Source: Acidobacteria bacterium UBA2994 (lineage in GTDB: Bacteria; Acidobacteriota; Vicinamibacteria; Vicinamibacterales; UBA8438). Taken from it: DNA of 64,000 nucleotides. The translations under genes and the position numbers were made by a program. The DNA lies in NCBI GenBank assembly GCA_002346545.1, contig DEAA01000054.1, positions 1-64,000 on the forward strand, in the 5' to 3' direction. Below are positions 18,518 to 27,535 of the stretch, piece after piece; position 1 is the first letter of the stretch, and each line of letters opens with the position of its first letter. The notes beneath the pieces are model-generated. The model saw nothing but the letters and a program-made list of their open reading frames with translations. It was not told where the DNA came from and made no database searches.

Positions 18518-19858
18518 CTACAGCAGGCCGTCAAGGGTCGAGATCGGCAACCGCCCAGTGCTGCCGCCGATCCGCTCCACGGGCACCCGCATCTTGTCCA
18601 TGAGCGTGACCAGCAGGTTCGCCATCGACGGCTGATCGGTATAGCGAAGATGGCGCCCGCTCGGCAGCGTGCCGGCTCCGCCGCCGGCCAGCAACAGCGG
18701 GAGATCTACTCCCGAGTGCCGGGTGCTGTTCGAAAGGCCTGAACCATAGAGGATGGTGATGTGGTCGAGCAGCGACCCGTCACCGTCGGGCGTCGCACGG
18801 AGCTTGGTGAGATAGTTCGAAAACAAAGTCGTGTGGTAGCGGTTGATCTTCGACATGTGCTCGACGAGCTCGGGCACGTCGTTGTGATGCGAGAGCGGAT
18901 GGTGCGCCTCGGGCACGCCGATCTGCGGATAGGGCCGAGCACTCTGCTCCTTGCCGACCATGAACGAGATAACTCGGGTCAGATCCGCCCGCATGCCCAG
19001 GATCTGCAGGTCAAGCATCAGCTCCAGGTGATCCTCGAACTCGGGCGGCGCCCCCTGAGGCTGGTCGACGGCCGGGAGCTCCAATCCGGACTGCTCCTCA
19101 GCCTTCTGAATCCGACGCTCCACGTCGCGGATGGCCTCAGTGTATTCCTCGACCTTCAGCACGTCGCCTGGGCCGAGCTCGCGGCGCAGGGTGGCCAGTT
19201 TGTCGGTCACCGAATCGAGCAGGCTCCGCTGCTGGCGTAGCCGAGCTTCGCGCGCCTCGCGGTCGGTGCTCCCGCTATCGCCGAACAGTGTCTCGAACAC
19301 GGCGCGTGGATTCCACTCGGTGGGAAGGGGCTGGGTCGGGCTGCGCCACGACAACGTATGGGTGTAGACGCAGCTCAGATTGCCGGTACAGGCGCCGGCG
19401 TTGTTCGGTGGATCGAGCGACAGCTCCAGAGATGGCACCTGGGTTTCGCCAGCAAAGTGACGCGCTAGAAGCTGGTCCATCGAGACATCGGCCAGGATCT
19501 CGATCTCGTTCCGTCCGCCGCGGGTGGTACCGGTGAGGAACGACCCGGACGCGCCCGCGTGGATGTAGTTCCAGCTGGCGTTGAGCCCAGACAGCACGAC
19601 CATCTGGTCCTTGAAGTCGGCCAGTGGCTCGAGGATGGGCGACAGCGCGTAGGCGGTCCCCTCCTGCTCGGGTGTCCAGTAATCCATCGCCATGCCGTTG
19701 GGGACGTAGAACGCCTGGAAGCGATGCGCGGTCGCCGGCGCAGCCAGGCCCCGAAGGCCAAAGGCCGGGTGCATGGCGTCGAGTGCCGGCAGGGCGAGAC
19801 TGGCTCCCAGGCCGCGAAGTACCGTGCGGCGCGGCAACGACTTGGTCAGGAACGTCAT
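18518..19858 (-). CDS. DUF1552 protein, Tat-exported (cassette A)
   Basis: A 446-residue DUF1552 protein with a twin-arginine signal: the LPRRTVLRGLGASLALPALD stretch has Arg-Arg at residues 10-11 before the hydrophobic core. Characteristic blocks are FYVPNGMAMDYWTP, the central coiled region with RDVERRIQKAEEQ, GVPEAHHPLSHHND, and ILYGSGLSNSTRH near the C-terminus, rich in His and Asp that could bind metal. The biochemical function is unknown. The Tat route implies folding, perhaps with a cofactor, before export. AGGAGA precedes the ATG. The gene lies 28 bases after the cytochrome gene and 5 bases before the ankyrin gene. Confidence 0.9.
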   Translation of the reverse strand: MTFLTKSLPRRTVLRGLGASLALPALDAMHPAFGLRGLAAPATAHRFQAFYVPNGMAMDYWTPEQEGTAYALSPILEPLADFKDQMVVLSGLNASWNYIHAGASGSFLTGTTRGGRNEIEILADVSMDQLLARHFAGETQVPSLELSLDPPNNAGACTGNLSCVYTHTLSWRSPTQPLPTEWNPRAVFETLFGDSGSTDREAREARLRQQRSLLDSVTDKLATLRRELGPGDVLKVEEYTEAIRDVERRIQKAEEQSGLELPAVDQPQGAPPEFEDHLELMLDLQILGMRADLTRVISFMVGKEQSARPYPQIGVPEAHHPLSHHNDVPELVEHMSKINRYHTTLFSNYLTKLRATPDGDGSLLDHITILYGSGLSNSTRHSGVDLPLLLAGGGAGTLPSGRHLRYTDQPSMANLLVTLMDKMRVPVERIGGSTGRLPISTLDGLL

Positions 19859-19886
19859 CTAGATCTTCTCCTGTGTCCGTGGGTCG

Positions 19887-22400
19887 TCAGTTCGTTGGAG
19901 ATCCGGCCACCGACCGGCTCCTGAACGTCGGGCTCTTGACGATACCGAGAATCAGCGACGACCAGCGGTAGTCATCGGCGGCTGCGGCCCGGACAATTTC
20001 CCGGACGGCGGGTCGGTCGTAGTACTCGAGGCGTCGGCCCAATGCGTAGGCCAGCAGCTTCTCAGTTACGGTCCGGGGAAACGCCTCAGGATCGGCGAGC
20101 AGCAAGGCGCGAAGGCCTGCCAAGCCAGCCACGCTCCCACCGGCCGCCGTCGTCCCACGCGCATCGACTGGCTGGCCCGCCTCGTCCACCGTGCGCCAGC
20201 CGCCAATCGCGTCGAAGTTCTCGAGCGCGAAGCCCAAGGGGTCGATGACGGCGTGACAGCTGGCACAGGTCGGACTCCGCCGGTGCTGGGCCAGTCGTTC
20301 TCTAATCGTCGCCGCGACGAGTCCGGGCTGCTCCTCAAGCGTGGTATCGACGCCAGGCGGTGGCGGCGGAACGGGCAGCCCGAAGATGTTATCGAGCAGC
20401 CACTTCCCTCGCAGGACCGGGGAGGTCCGATCGGGATAGGAGGTGGTAGCCAGCAGTGCCCCATGCGCCAGCAGCCCACCGCGCCGCGAGCGATCCGGTA
20501 GGGAGATGCGGCGGAACCGGGCTCCGTACACACCTGGCAGGCCGTAGTGCCTGGCCAGCCGCTCGTTCACAAACGTGTAGTTGGCATCGAGCAGCCGCCG
20601 GACGCTCTGGTCTTCGACAAGCGTGCTCGCCACAAACCGTTGCGTCTCTTCCTTGAACGCGGCGAGCAAGGTTTCGTCGTAGTGCGGATACTGACCCGGG
20701 TCCACCACGACCTCGCCGACCCGCCGCAGATTCAGCCACTGCGCGGTGAAGTCGTCTACCAGTGCCGATATCGCCCGTGGCTCTGCGAGTAGACGGCGCG
20801 TTTGGGCCTCGATTACGGCAAGATCTGACAATCGGCCCGCCTCGGCCGCCGCCAGCAGCTCATCGTCCGGGACACTGCTCCACAAGAAGAACGACAGCCG
20901 GGACGCCAGTTCGAGGTCGCTCACCTGGAACGTCGAGGTATCGGCCGACAAACCGTCTGGGTCACGCTCGACGCGCAGCAGGAAGTCTGGGTCGACCAGC
21001 ATCCGCTCGAGCGCGAACTGGATCCCATGCTCGAACCCGCCGCCCTCGCGCCGCCCCTCATCGAAGAAGGTCATGAGTACGGAGAGGTCATCCGGCTGCA
21101 CCGGACGGCGATAGGCACGCCTCGCCAACCGGCTGAGGATCTCGCGCGCGCAGCCGGCCTCGGCCTCGAAGGCCTCCGGGCGGCAGGAGAAAATGGTCCG
21201 CCGGCTCGGGGTGTCAACGTCGACTGACTTCGTCTCGTAGGGCCCACCGATCTCCACCGCCCCCACAGCGGCATTGCCCATGTAGATCTGGTCGTTCGTC
21301 AACACCCGTCCACGTTGCAGCGGTTGCGGAAGCCCCTCTGGCTCCCACAGCTGGCGCACGAACGACACACCCACCGTCCGTGGGCCCGCCGCCACCGGCA
21401 CCCTTACCTCAAGACCAGCGTCGCCGGTCAGCTGCATGTAGGTTTCCCAGTCGGGGTCGCCCGCAAACCCGGGCTCGCCGTCACCCGCATAGCTAGCTGC
21501 GGCCGGCGTCCCCGGTGCGGCACCGCCCAGCTCGAACCGCTCGAGGAGACGGTCGTCCAGTCGCACCTCCAGCTGCTGCGGCCACCCCATGCCCATCAGA
21601 TAGGCCTGATACTGCCGGCGCAGCTGCACCTTGATGACGTAGTCGCCATCGACCGGAAAGTTGTAGTCGATGGCCATGCCGCCACGCGACCCGAGTGGAA
21701 GAGCTTCGCTCTGGCGCTCGTCCTGCACCACGTGGAGCGGAATCTCGAAGGTGTCCACCTCCGCCACAGACGGCACCAGCCCGACGGCCAGGCGGGTGAC
21801 CTGACGCGCGACCGAGAAATAGCGGTCGAGGTGCGCCCGCGAGATCGTGAGCACGTCGGCAAAATTGTCGAAGCTGCCGTCTGCGGTCTCGTCGCCTAGC
21901 AGTAACTCGGCAGCGTCGACCTCGAGGTGAAAGAGGTCGCGTACCGCATTAGCGTACTCGGTCCGGTTGAGCCGGTGGACCGGGCTCTCACGCCCCGGGT
22001 CGGGTGAGGCCAGCCATGCGGTGTCGAGTGACGTCTCCAACCGATCGGCGACCAGATCGTAGGTCGCAGCGTCAGGACGAGGGCGGGCCGGGGGTGGCAT
22101 AGAACCAGCGCGGATTTTGGCCACGACACGCTCCCACAACGCCGGGTCACCAGCCGGGTTGCTAGAATCGACAGCCGTGGCATCGAGCGACAGTCCCGCA
22201 GTGCGGAGCCGGTCGTTGTGGCAAGAGACGCAATAGCGATCGAGCACGGTACGTAGTTCCGCACCGTGCGCGGCGGAGCTGTCCCTGGAGACCTCCTGCC
22301 CTCCGGCCAACCCGACCGCGGCCGGCGCCACAAGGAGCGAGACCAGCGCCACCGCGGTCACACGCCGTCCAGGCGACATCCCCCCACCGGGTCGATCCAT
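19887..22400 (-). CDS. Planctomycete-type multidomain cytochrome c (DUF1587/1595/1592/1588/1585), cassette A
   Basis: An 837-residue exported protein. After a signal sequence comes a c-type haem site CVSCH at residues 57-61, then the usual DUF1587, DUF1595, DUF1592, DUF1588 and DUF1585 series, with FHRLNR-type (VHRLNRTEYANAVRDLF) and LASRLSFFLWSSVPDDELL landmarks and a second haem site CASCH near residue 708, followed by VIDPLGFALENFDAIGGWR. Between the domains is a beta-rich, carbohydrate-binding-like insertion. Function is unknown; such proteins almost always travel with DUF1552 or DUF1501 partners. It is the first gene of cassette A and has a 331-base leader region upstream. Confidence 0.9.
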   Translation of the reverse strand: MDRPGGGMSPGRRVTAVALVSLLVAPAAVGLAGGQEVSRDSSAAHGAELRTVLDRYCVSCHNDRLRTAGLSLDATAVDSSNPAGDPALWERVVAKIRAGSMPPPARPRPDAATYDLVADRLETSLDTAWLASPDPGRESPVHRLNRTEYANAVRDLFHLEVDAAELLLGDETADGSFDNFADVLTISRAHLDRYFSVARQVTRLAVGLVPSVAEVDTFEIPLHVVQDERQSEALPLGSRGGMAIDYNFPVDGDYVIKVQLRRQYQAYLMGMGWPQQLEVRLDDRLLERFELGGAAPGTPAAASYAGDGEPGFAGDPDWETYMQLTGDAGLEVRVPVAAGPRTVGVSFVRQLWEPEGLPQPLQRGRVLTNDQIYMGNAAVGAVEIGGPYETKSVDVDTPSRRTIFSCRPEAFEAEAGCAREILSRLARRAYRRPVQPDDLSVLMTFFDEGRREGGGFEHGIQFALERMLVDPDFLLRVERDPDGLSADTSTFQVSDLELASRLSFFLWSSVPDDELLAAAEAGRLSDLAVIEAQTRRLLAEPRAISALVDDFTAQWLNLRRVGEVVVDPGQYPHYDETLLAAFKEETQRFVASTLVEDQSVRRLLDANYTFVNERLARHYGLPGVYGARFRRISLPDRSRRGGLLAHGALLATTSYPDRTSPVLRGKWLLDNIFGLPVPPPPPGVDTTLEEQPGLVAATIRERLAQHRRSPTCASCHAVIDPLGFALENFDAIGGWRTVDEAGQPVDARGTTAAGGSVAGLAGLRALLLADPEAFPRTVTEKLLAYALGRRLEYYDRPAVREIVRAAAADDYRWSSLILGIVKSPTFRSRSVAGSPTN

Positions 22401-22731
22401 GTCTGAGGCTGGCTCCTCGTTCCTTCGCGCGCACGGACACCTGCCCCGAACGCATTGGAACGGCTCAATTGTCGCTGATCGTGGGAGCCGGGTAAAGGCG
22501 CGTTGGCTCTGCGCGCCACGACCGGTCTGTGTGATGATCGCGGGGTAATTCGCCGCTAGTTCTTCATTGACCCCGTCGTCGTTCCCACCGCCACGGCTGC
22601 TCCCGGCTACGCCTCCGCCACTCTCCGGGTGCTGCTAGTAGTCGCTCCGCTCGGCCGCGCCGTCCCATCGTCGACGAACGGCTCGTCTCAGAAGCCGTCA
22701 GTCGTACTGCCATCCAGCTTCATCGAATCTG
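22401..22731. other. Intergenic region, no gene seen
   Basis: 331 bases between the start of the cassette A cytochrome gene and the 3' end of the next leftward gene. No open frame with coding character, RNA gene or clear repeat was found. It should contain the cassette A promoter, but I could not pick convincing -35/-10 elements. Confidence 0.5.
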
Positions 22732-23841
22732 CTACCGGGTCGGGTTGACGACGCCTCCCGTTTCCTCGCCTCGGGCTTCGGCTTCGAGCAGACGAGCACC
22801 CTTCATGATCCCCTCGAGGGCGTAGTTGGCCTCGTGGCAGGCGTACTCGTAGACCTTGGTGTCGCTTGCCGGCCAGATGTACTCGCCGGTCCAGGGCGCG
22901 GTCCAGACCGTCGGATCGTTGACCGTGAAGTTGTAGAGCAGTGTGTCATTGTCGAGCCGGGTGAAGCGCTCGACCACGTGGAGGTTTCGCGAGGCGCCAG
23001 AGAGCGCCGGGCTGTCACTGAAGTTCGTGGTATCCACGACGAGGGTATCGCCTTCCCAGCGTCCGACCGAATCACCCAGCCAGCTGCTGATCTCAGGCGG
23101 AGCGTGCTCGTCGTTCATCCGCACGATGCGCGCTTCGTGCACCATCTCGACCTGGATCAGAATGGTGTCTTCGGTCTGCACGATCCGCTTTAGGTTGTTG
23201 TAGAGCACGGGCAACATCGGCGGCCCCGCCGTCGACCCGAAGCCGAGCAGGCACCGCTCGGCGGCCGGACGGGTCTCCATGTCGTCGTAGGGACCAGGCG
23301 CGTTGAGACTGTCTTCAAGCCACCAGGCGGTCCCGGTGTTCGGACGGAAGAAGGCGGCGAGACCAGCGAGGGCCGCCTGCGCTTCGGCGGTCCTGGGCGG
23401 CTGCCGGCCGTTGGGCGGGTCGATGATGATCGACGTGCGCCACTCGCCGTCGATCTGGAAACCAGTGCTGCCCCGATCCATCCAGAACGTGTTGTAGCCC
23501 CCGACGTTGCCTGCGGCGCCGGTCGAGCCGTCTCCGCCTACTGGCGGCGCCTCACGAGGAGCCGACGCATCTTCGGCGTTGCGCTCGTCGGGGATATTGA
23601 ACGCGCGCTGGTAGGAATCGGCACCGGCGGAAAGCTCCGCCGCTTCCTCCTCAGTCAGCGACATCCGGTCACCGAGCTCGGTGGGGCGTTGCAGCGGGGT
23701 CAGAGTGGCCACGTCATAGGTCCCCGACAGGTCGGGACGACCGGACGGCGTCCTCGGGATACTGCTCGACTGGGCCAGGGCCGTCATCGGTGCCGCGATC
23801 ACGAGCACCAAGAATACGAATCGGGCTACCACGCGCTGCAT
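22732..23841 (-). CDS. Exported protein of unknown function, paralogue of 42548-43543
   Basis: A 369-residue secreted protein with a Sec signal (FVFLVLVIAAPMTALAQ) and the opening SIPRTPSGRPDLSGTYD, which is shared almost word for word with the protein at 42548-43543. Both go on through LTPLQRPTEL, a Trp-rich central part, SERCLLGF / AERCLLGF with GPPMLP, and end in EYACHE plus NY. The family is common in Acidobacteriota-type genomes but I know no assigned function and see no catalytic motif. The conserved single Cys-His pair in YACHE may matter. It is apparently monocistronic. Confidence 0.75.
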   Translation of the reverse strand: MQRVVARFVFLVLVIAAPMTALAQSSSIPRTPSGRPDLSGTYDVATLTPLQRPTELGDRMSLTEEEAAELSAGADSYQRAFNIPDERNAEDASAPREAPPVGGDGSTGAAGNVGGYNTFWMDRGSTGFQIDGEWRTSIIIDPPNGRQPPRTAEAQAALAGLAAFFRPNTGTAWWLEDSLNAPGPYDDMETRPAAERCLLGFGSTAGPPMLPVLYNNLKRIVQTEDTILIQVEMVHEARIVRMNDEHAPPEISSWLGDSVGRWEGDTLVVDTTNFSDSPALSGASRNLHVVERFTRLDNDTLLYNFTVNDPTVWTAPWTGEYIWPASDTKVYEYACHEANYALEGIMKGARLLEAEARGEETGGVVNPTR

Positions 23842-24010
23842 ACCTACCTCCGCAAAGAAAGAGAAGGACGAACCCCGCCCGAGTGTATCCCGGACCTATC
23901 GACCGCGTCACGACTACCTATATGCCGCGATGCCGTCGCTCTTCGTCGCCCGCCTCAGCACGGGGGCACCTTGCCATAGAATTGGAGGCGCATAAGGAGA
24001 CGTACTCGCC

Positions 24011-24382
24011 ATGACCACCAACTGCACCCGCGCACTGATCGCTGCCCTAGCCACCGTTGTGGCGACCACCGCCATGGTGTCGGCTCACATGGCCTACTCG
24101 AAGAGCCTGCCCGAAAAAGACGCGACCATCAGCGAGTCGCCCAGCGAGGTGCAGATCTGGTTCACGCAGGATCCGGAGCCAGCCATCAGCCAGCTTAGTC
24201 TCGAAGGTTCCTCGGGCGAGATCGCGCTCGGCGACACCGAGGTCGGTGCCGAGAAGTCGATCGTCGCGTCGGTCCCGACCACGCTCGGTCCAGGCAGCTA
24301 TACCGTGAAGTGGCGATCAGCTGGCGACGACGGACACGTCCAGCGGGGCGAGTTCGGCTTCACCATCCGGACCGCGGACTGA
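24011..24382 (+). CDS. CopC-fold copper-binding protein, Cu(II) ligands kept
   Basis: A 123-residue periplasmic protein: signal peptide to about residue 26 (ATVVATTAMVSA), then a mature chain beginning HMAYSKSLPEKDA. CopC binds Cu(II) through the N-terminal His and a later Asp-x-His pair; here the His follows the predicted cleavage site and DDGHVQRGEFGFTI preserves the DGH motif near the C-terminus. It probably buffers or delivers copper in the periplasm; no CopD membrane partner is present. It converges on another CopC-fold gene at 24418-24789. The weak point is that no membrane transporter is linked. Confidence 0.82.
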   Translation: MTTNCTRALIAALATVVATTAMVSAHMAYSKSLPEKDATISESPSEVQIWFTQDPEPAISQLSLEGSSGEIALGDTEVGAEKSIVASVPTTLGPGSYTVKWRSAGDDGHVQRGEFGFTIRTAD

Positions 24383-24417
24383 CGCCCCCTCTCAGCGGCC
24401 GCGAGTCACCAGCCGGC

Positions 24418-24789
24418 TCAGCGATTCCGGTCGACAGTAAATGTGACGCTCCCGGTCTGGGTCTTCCCATCGGGACCGACAGCGGTCCAACTCATCTCCC
24501 AATCGCCGTTCGGCATCGGCCCGGTCACCCGGCCCATCAGGTCGTTCTCACCCATCGTGTGAAGCCCCTCGATCTTGGCCCGGTTGCCTGGTCCAGACAG
24601 CTCGAGAGTACTCTCGGCCACCACCGGCGCCTTATCGAACCAGACGCGCACGGTCCGCACCGGACCGTCGAGCTCGGCTCCGTCTTCTGGCGTGCTCCCC
24701 GAGATCTTGATCTGCGCGCTGGCCGGCAGCAGCGCCAACCCGACCAGCAGCGCCCCCAGCAACACGATATGAGACAACCTCACCATCAT
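24418..24789 (-). CDS. CopC-fold protein lacking the Cu(II) site
   Basis: Also 123 residues, with a Sec signal (IVLLGALLVGLALLPASAQ) and the CopC beta-sandwich pattern: GSTPEDGAELDGPVRTVRVWF at the start (20 of these residues are the domain's first strands) and TAVGPDGKTQTGSVTFTV at the end. The mature N-terminus reads QIKISG, with no His, and the DGH motif is DGK, so the classical Cu(II) ligands are missing. A HTMGENDLM patch could still hold Cu(I) through Met and His. It converges on the intact CopC gene with a 35-base gap. Its job may be copper(I) binding or a structural role. Confidence 0.75.
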   Translation of the reverse strand: MMVRLSHIVLLGALLVGLALLPASAQIKISGSTPEDGAELDGPVRTVRVWFDKAPVVAESTLELSGPGNRAKIEGLHTMGENDLMGRVTGPMPNGDWEMSWTAVGPDGKTQTGSVTFTVDRNR

Positions 24790-24958
24790 CAGCTTCGACT
24801 CCTTCGGTTCTTCTACAACGGGGCTGCCTACGCTTCCTGCATGTGGGAATAGCAGGAGTCGCGGACCGGTTCGTTACGATCAACGGAGAGGGTTCCGCGG
24901 GCGTTCTGCATCGGCGAGGCTCCTCCTCTGTCCATTGTCCCATACGGGCCCGGCCGCC

Positions 24959-24988
24959 TTGACCAGCTGCGAATCTCGGCGATACACT
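24959..24988 (+). promoter_or_regulatory. Sigma70-type promoter of feoAB
   Basis: TTGACC at 24959-24964 and TACACT at 24983-24988 are separated by 18 bases. The predicted start of transcription is near 24995, leaving a 40-base leader before the GTG of feoAB. The flavinylation operon promoter at 56622-56650 has a closely similar pair (TTGACG, 17 bases, TACACT). Confidence 0.6.
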
Positions 24989-25001
24989 GGCCGCTCGAAA
25001 C

Positions 25002-25016
25002 TGAGATCCAGTCTCA
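25002..25016. promoter_or_regulatory. Palindromic operator, Fur-like 7-1-7
   Basis: TGAGATCCAGTCTCA is an inverted repeat of the form TGAGAY-NNN-GTCTCA lying about 7-21 bases after the predicted transcription start of feoAB. It matches the two sites at 56595-56609 and 56659-56673. The spacing of the arms equals the 7-1-7 Fur box with altered inner bases. A repressor bound here would block the promoter just upstream. Which Fur-family or other metal regulator binds is not known. Confidence 0.6.
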
Positions 25017-25034
25017 ACTCCGACAACCTCCCTG

Positions 25035-27533
25035 GTGCACCAGGCCCTCCGCACACTCGATCAGCTGCCCCTCGGCGCTACAGCCGTGGTGCACCACGTG
25101 GGGTGCGACCGGGTTGTGGCGCGCCGGTTGATGGAGATGGGTCTGCTGCCCGGAACCGAGATCCAGACCATCAGACGGGCTCCCCTGGGCGACCCGCTCA
25201 AGATCCGGCTGCGCGGCTACCTGCTGTCGCTCCGTCTGGCCGACGCAGCCCAGATTCAGATCTTACCGGAGGGAGAGCAGGCTTCCGGCCAGGACGACTC
25301 GACATCGGATCCGTATCGCTTCGTCGCCCACCCGACGACCGAGATGATCGCGCCAGGGATATCCCGGGTGCTGGTGGCCGGTAACGCCAACTCGGGTAAG
25401 ACTACGATTTTCAACGCCCTGACCGGCGCCCGAGCGCAGGTCAGCAATTACCCTGGCGTCACGGTGACCCGATCGTCCAGGCAGGTGACGCTGGGAGACT
25501 CCGAGGTCGAGATCATCGATCTGCCGGGGACCTACAGCCTCAGCGCCAACTCGCCAGACGAACAGGTGGCGGTCGACGAGGTCCTCGGGCGACGCGGCAC
25601 CCCGCCTGACGCCGTCGTGGTCGTGGTCGATGCCGGCGCGATAGAGCGCGGGCTCTACCTGGTGCTCCAGGTCGCCGAGACCGGCGTGCCGGTTATCGTC
25701 GCGCTGAACATGGTCGACGAGGCGGGCGTCGCCGGACTCGAGTTCGATACCGAGCGTCTGGGGCGATGGCTGGGCGCGACCGTGGTTCCGACGGTTGCCT
25801 CCCAGCGAAAAGGCCTCGACCGGCTCCAGACCGCCATCGCCGACATGCTCGCGCTCGCACCGAGGCCGAACGCGCACTGGACCGGTCTTCCGGACCACCT
25901 CGAGGCGGAGGTCGCGGCGGTCAGCGAGAGCTTGCAGACAGCGAAATTCGGTGCCACGCCGGCGGCCCGCCGCTCCTGGGCGTTATGGTCGTTGCTCTCG
26001 CTCGATGGAAGCGACGAGGACGAGACCGGCATCCCGGAATCGGTACGGTCGACGGTCACCTCGATCCGGCAAGACGCCAAGGCTGCCGACCGCAACCTCG
26101 ACCAAGAAATCATCGCCTCGCGCTACCAGTGGATCGAGACGGTCGCCTCGGACGTCCGCTCGCAGCCACGGGAAGACCAGCGCAAGTGGACCGACAGGAT
26201 CGACGGCATCCTGACCCACCGGGTCTACGGGATGGCGGTGTTTGCGGTGCTAATGGCGGTACTGTTCGAGGTACTGTTCACCTGGTCGGAACCGTTCATT
26301 GGTACCATCGAAGGAGCCACGGCATGGCTACAGGGTCTGGTCGTGCAGGTGTTCCCCGAGGGGATGCTGACGGACCTGCTGATTGACGGCGTCATCGCCG
26401 GCGTTGGCAACGTCGTGGTGTTCGTCCCGCAGATAGCGATGCTGTTCTTTGCGATCGCACTGCTCGAAGATTTGGGCTACCTCGCCCGGGTGGCGTTCGT
26501 GATCGACCGGCTGATGGGCCGGGTCGGCCTGCACGGTAAGGCGTTCGTGCCGATGCTGTCAGGCTTTGCCTGCGCTATTCCGGCCGTCATGGCGACCCGC
26601 ACCATCGAGAGTCGCCGCGACCGACTGATCACCATGCTGACGCTGCCGATGGTGTCCTGCAGCGCCCGGCTCCCGGTCTACGCGCTGGTCACGGCCGTGA
26701 TCTTCGCCGCCGACGAGCGGGTGTTCGGCGTACTGAGCATGGGCGCAATGGTGCTCTTCGCCATGTACGCACTGTCGGTCGTGGCCACGCTGGGCGCCGC
26801 GGCCGTGCTCAGACGGACGGTCCTGGCCGGACCGCGGCTACCGTTGCTCCTCGAGCTGCCGCCCTATCGGATACCGGTGTGGCGCAGTGTCTTCCTCGCC
26901 ACCTGGCGCCGGGTCCGCAAGTTCCTTGAGGATGCGGGCACCATCATCCTCACGATGACCATCATTCTGTGGGCGCTGCTATCGTTCCCACGGAGCGGCG
27001 AGATCGACACCCGTTTCGAGCAGGCGCGCGCCGACGTGCTGGCAACAACCTCTGCGCCCCAGCAGGAGGAGGCGCTCGCGGAGCTCGACGGACAACTGGC
27101 CGGAGAACAGCTCCGCTACAGCGCGGGCGGCCGGGTGGGCCAGTTCATCGAGCCGGTGCTCGAACCGCTCGGCTTCGACTGGCGTATCGGCGTCGGGATT
27201 CTGGGAGCATTCGCGGCCCGGGAGGTCTTCGTCTCGACGCTGGGGATCGTCTTCGGCATCGAGGAAGCCGACGAGAGCAGCGTCAGCCTAAGGAGCTCGC
27301 TCCAGAACGCGACCCGGGCCGACGGCTCACCGCTGATGACGCCGCTGGCCGGAGTGTCGCTGATGGTGTTCTTCGTGCTGGCTTGTCAGTGCATGAGCAC
27401 GATCGTGGTCGTCAAGAAGGAAGCCGGCGGGTGGGGCTGGCCGATGTTCATGCTCGGCTACATGTCGGTGCTCGCCTACGGCGCGTCGCTGCTGGTCTAT
27501 CAGACCGGACGGCTCATGGGCTGGGGACTCTGA
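25035..27533 (+). CDS. feoB: FeoA-FeoB fusion, Fe(II) transporter
   Basis: An 832-residue ferrous-iron importer of the inner membrane with a FeoA (SH3-like) domain fused at the N-terminus (residues 1-80, including GCDRVVARRLMEMGLLPGTE). The cytosolic G-protein domain follows: G1 GNANSGKTT at 116-124, YPGVTV at 139-144, G3 DLPGTYS at 162-168, G4 ALNMVD near 221. The transmembrane part carries the Gate motifs PMLSGFACAIPAVMATR and TLPMVSCSARLPVY. The start is GTG 25035, 18 bases after a palindromic operator, with no strong ribosome site. A small Cys-rich membrane gene follows 2 bases after the stop. Confidence 0.95.
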   Translation: MHQALRTLDQLPLGATAVVHHVGCDRVVARRLMEMGLLPGTEIQTIRRAPLGDPLKIRLRGYLLSLRLADAAQIQILPEGEQASGQDDSTSDPYRFVAHPTTEMIAPGISRVLVAGNANSGKTTIFNALTGARAQVSNYPGVTVTRSSRQVTLGDSEVEIIDLPGTYSLSANSPDEQVAVDEVLGRRGTPPDAVVVVVDAGAIERGLYLVLQVAETGVPVIVALNMVDEAGVAGLEFDTERLGRWLGATVVPTVASQRKGLDRLQTAIADMLALAPRPNAHWTGLPDHLEAEVAAVSESLQTAKFGATPAARRSWALWSLLSLDGSDEDETGIPESVRSTVTSIRQDAKAADRNLDQEIIASRYQWIETVASDVRSQPREDQRKWTDRIDGILTHRVYGMAVFAVLMAVLFEVLFTWSEPFIGTIEGATAWLQGLVVQVFPEGMLTDLLIDGVIAGVGNVVVFVPQIAMLFFAIALLEDLGYLARVAFVIDRLMGRVGLHGKAFVPMLSGFACAIPAVMATRTIESRRDRLITMLTLPMVSCSARLPVYALVTAVIFAADERVFGVLSMGAMVLFAMYALSVVATLGAAAVLRRTVLAGPRLPLLLELPPYRIPVWRSVFLATWRRVRKFLEDAGTIILTMTIILWALLSFPRSGEIDTRFEQARADVLATTSAPQQEEALAELDGQLAGEQLRYSAGGRVGQFIEPVLEPLGFDWRIGVGILGAFAAREVFVSTLGIVFGIEEADESSVSLRSSLQNATRADGSPLMTPLAGVSLMVFFVLACQCMSTIVVVKKEAGGWGWPMFMLGYMSVLAYGASLLVYQTGRLMGWGL

Positions 27534-27535
27534 GA

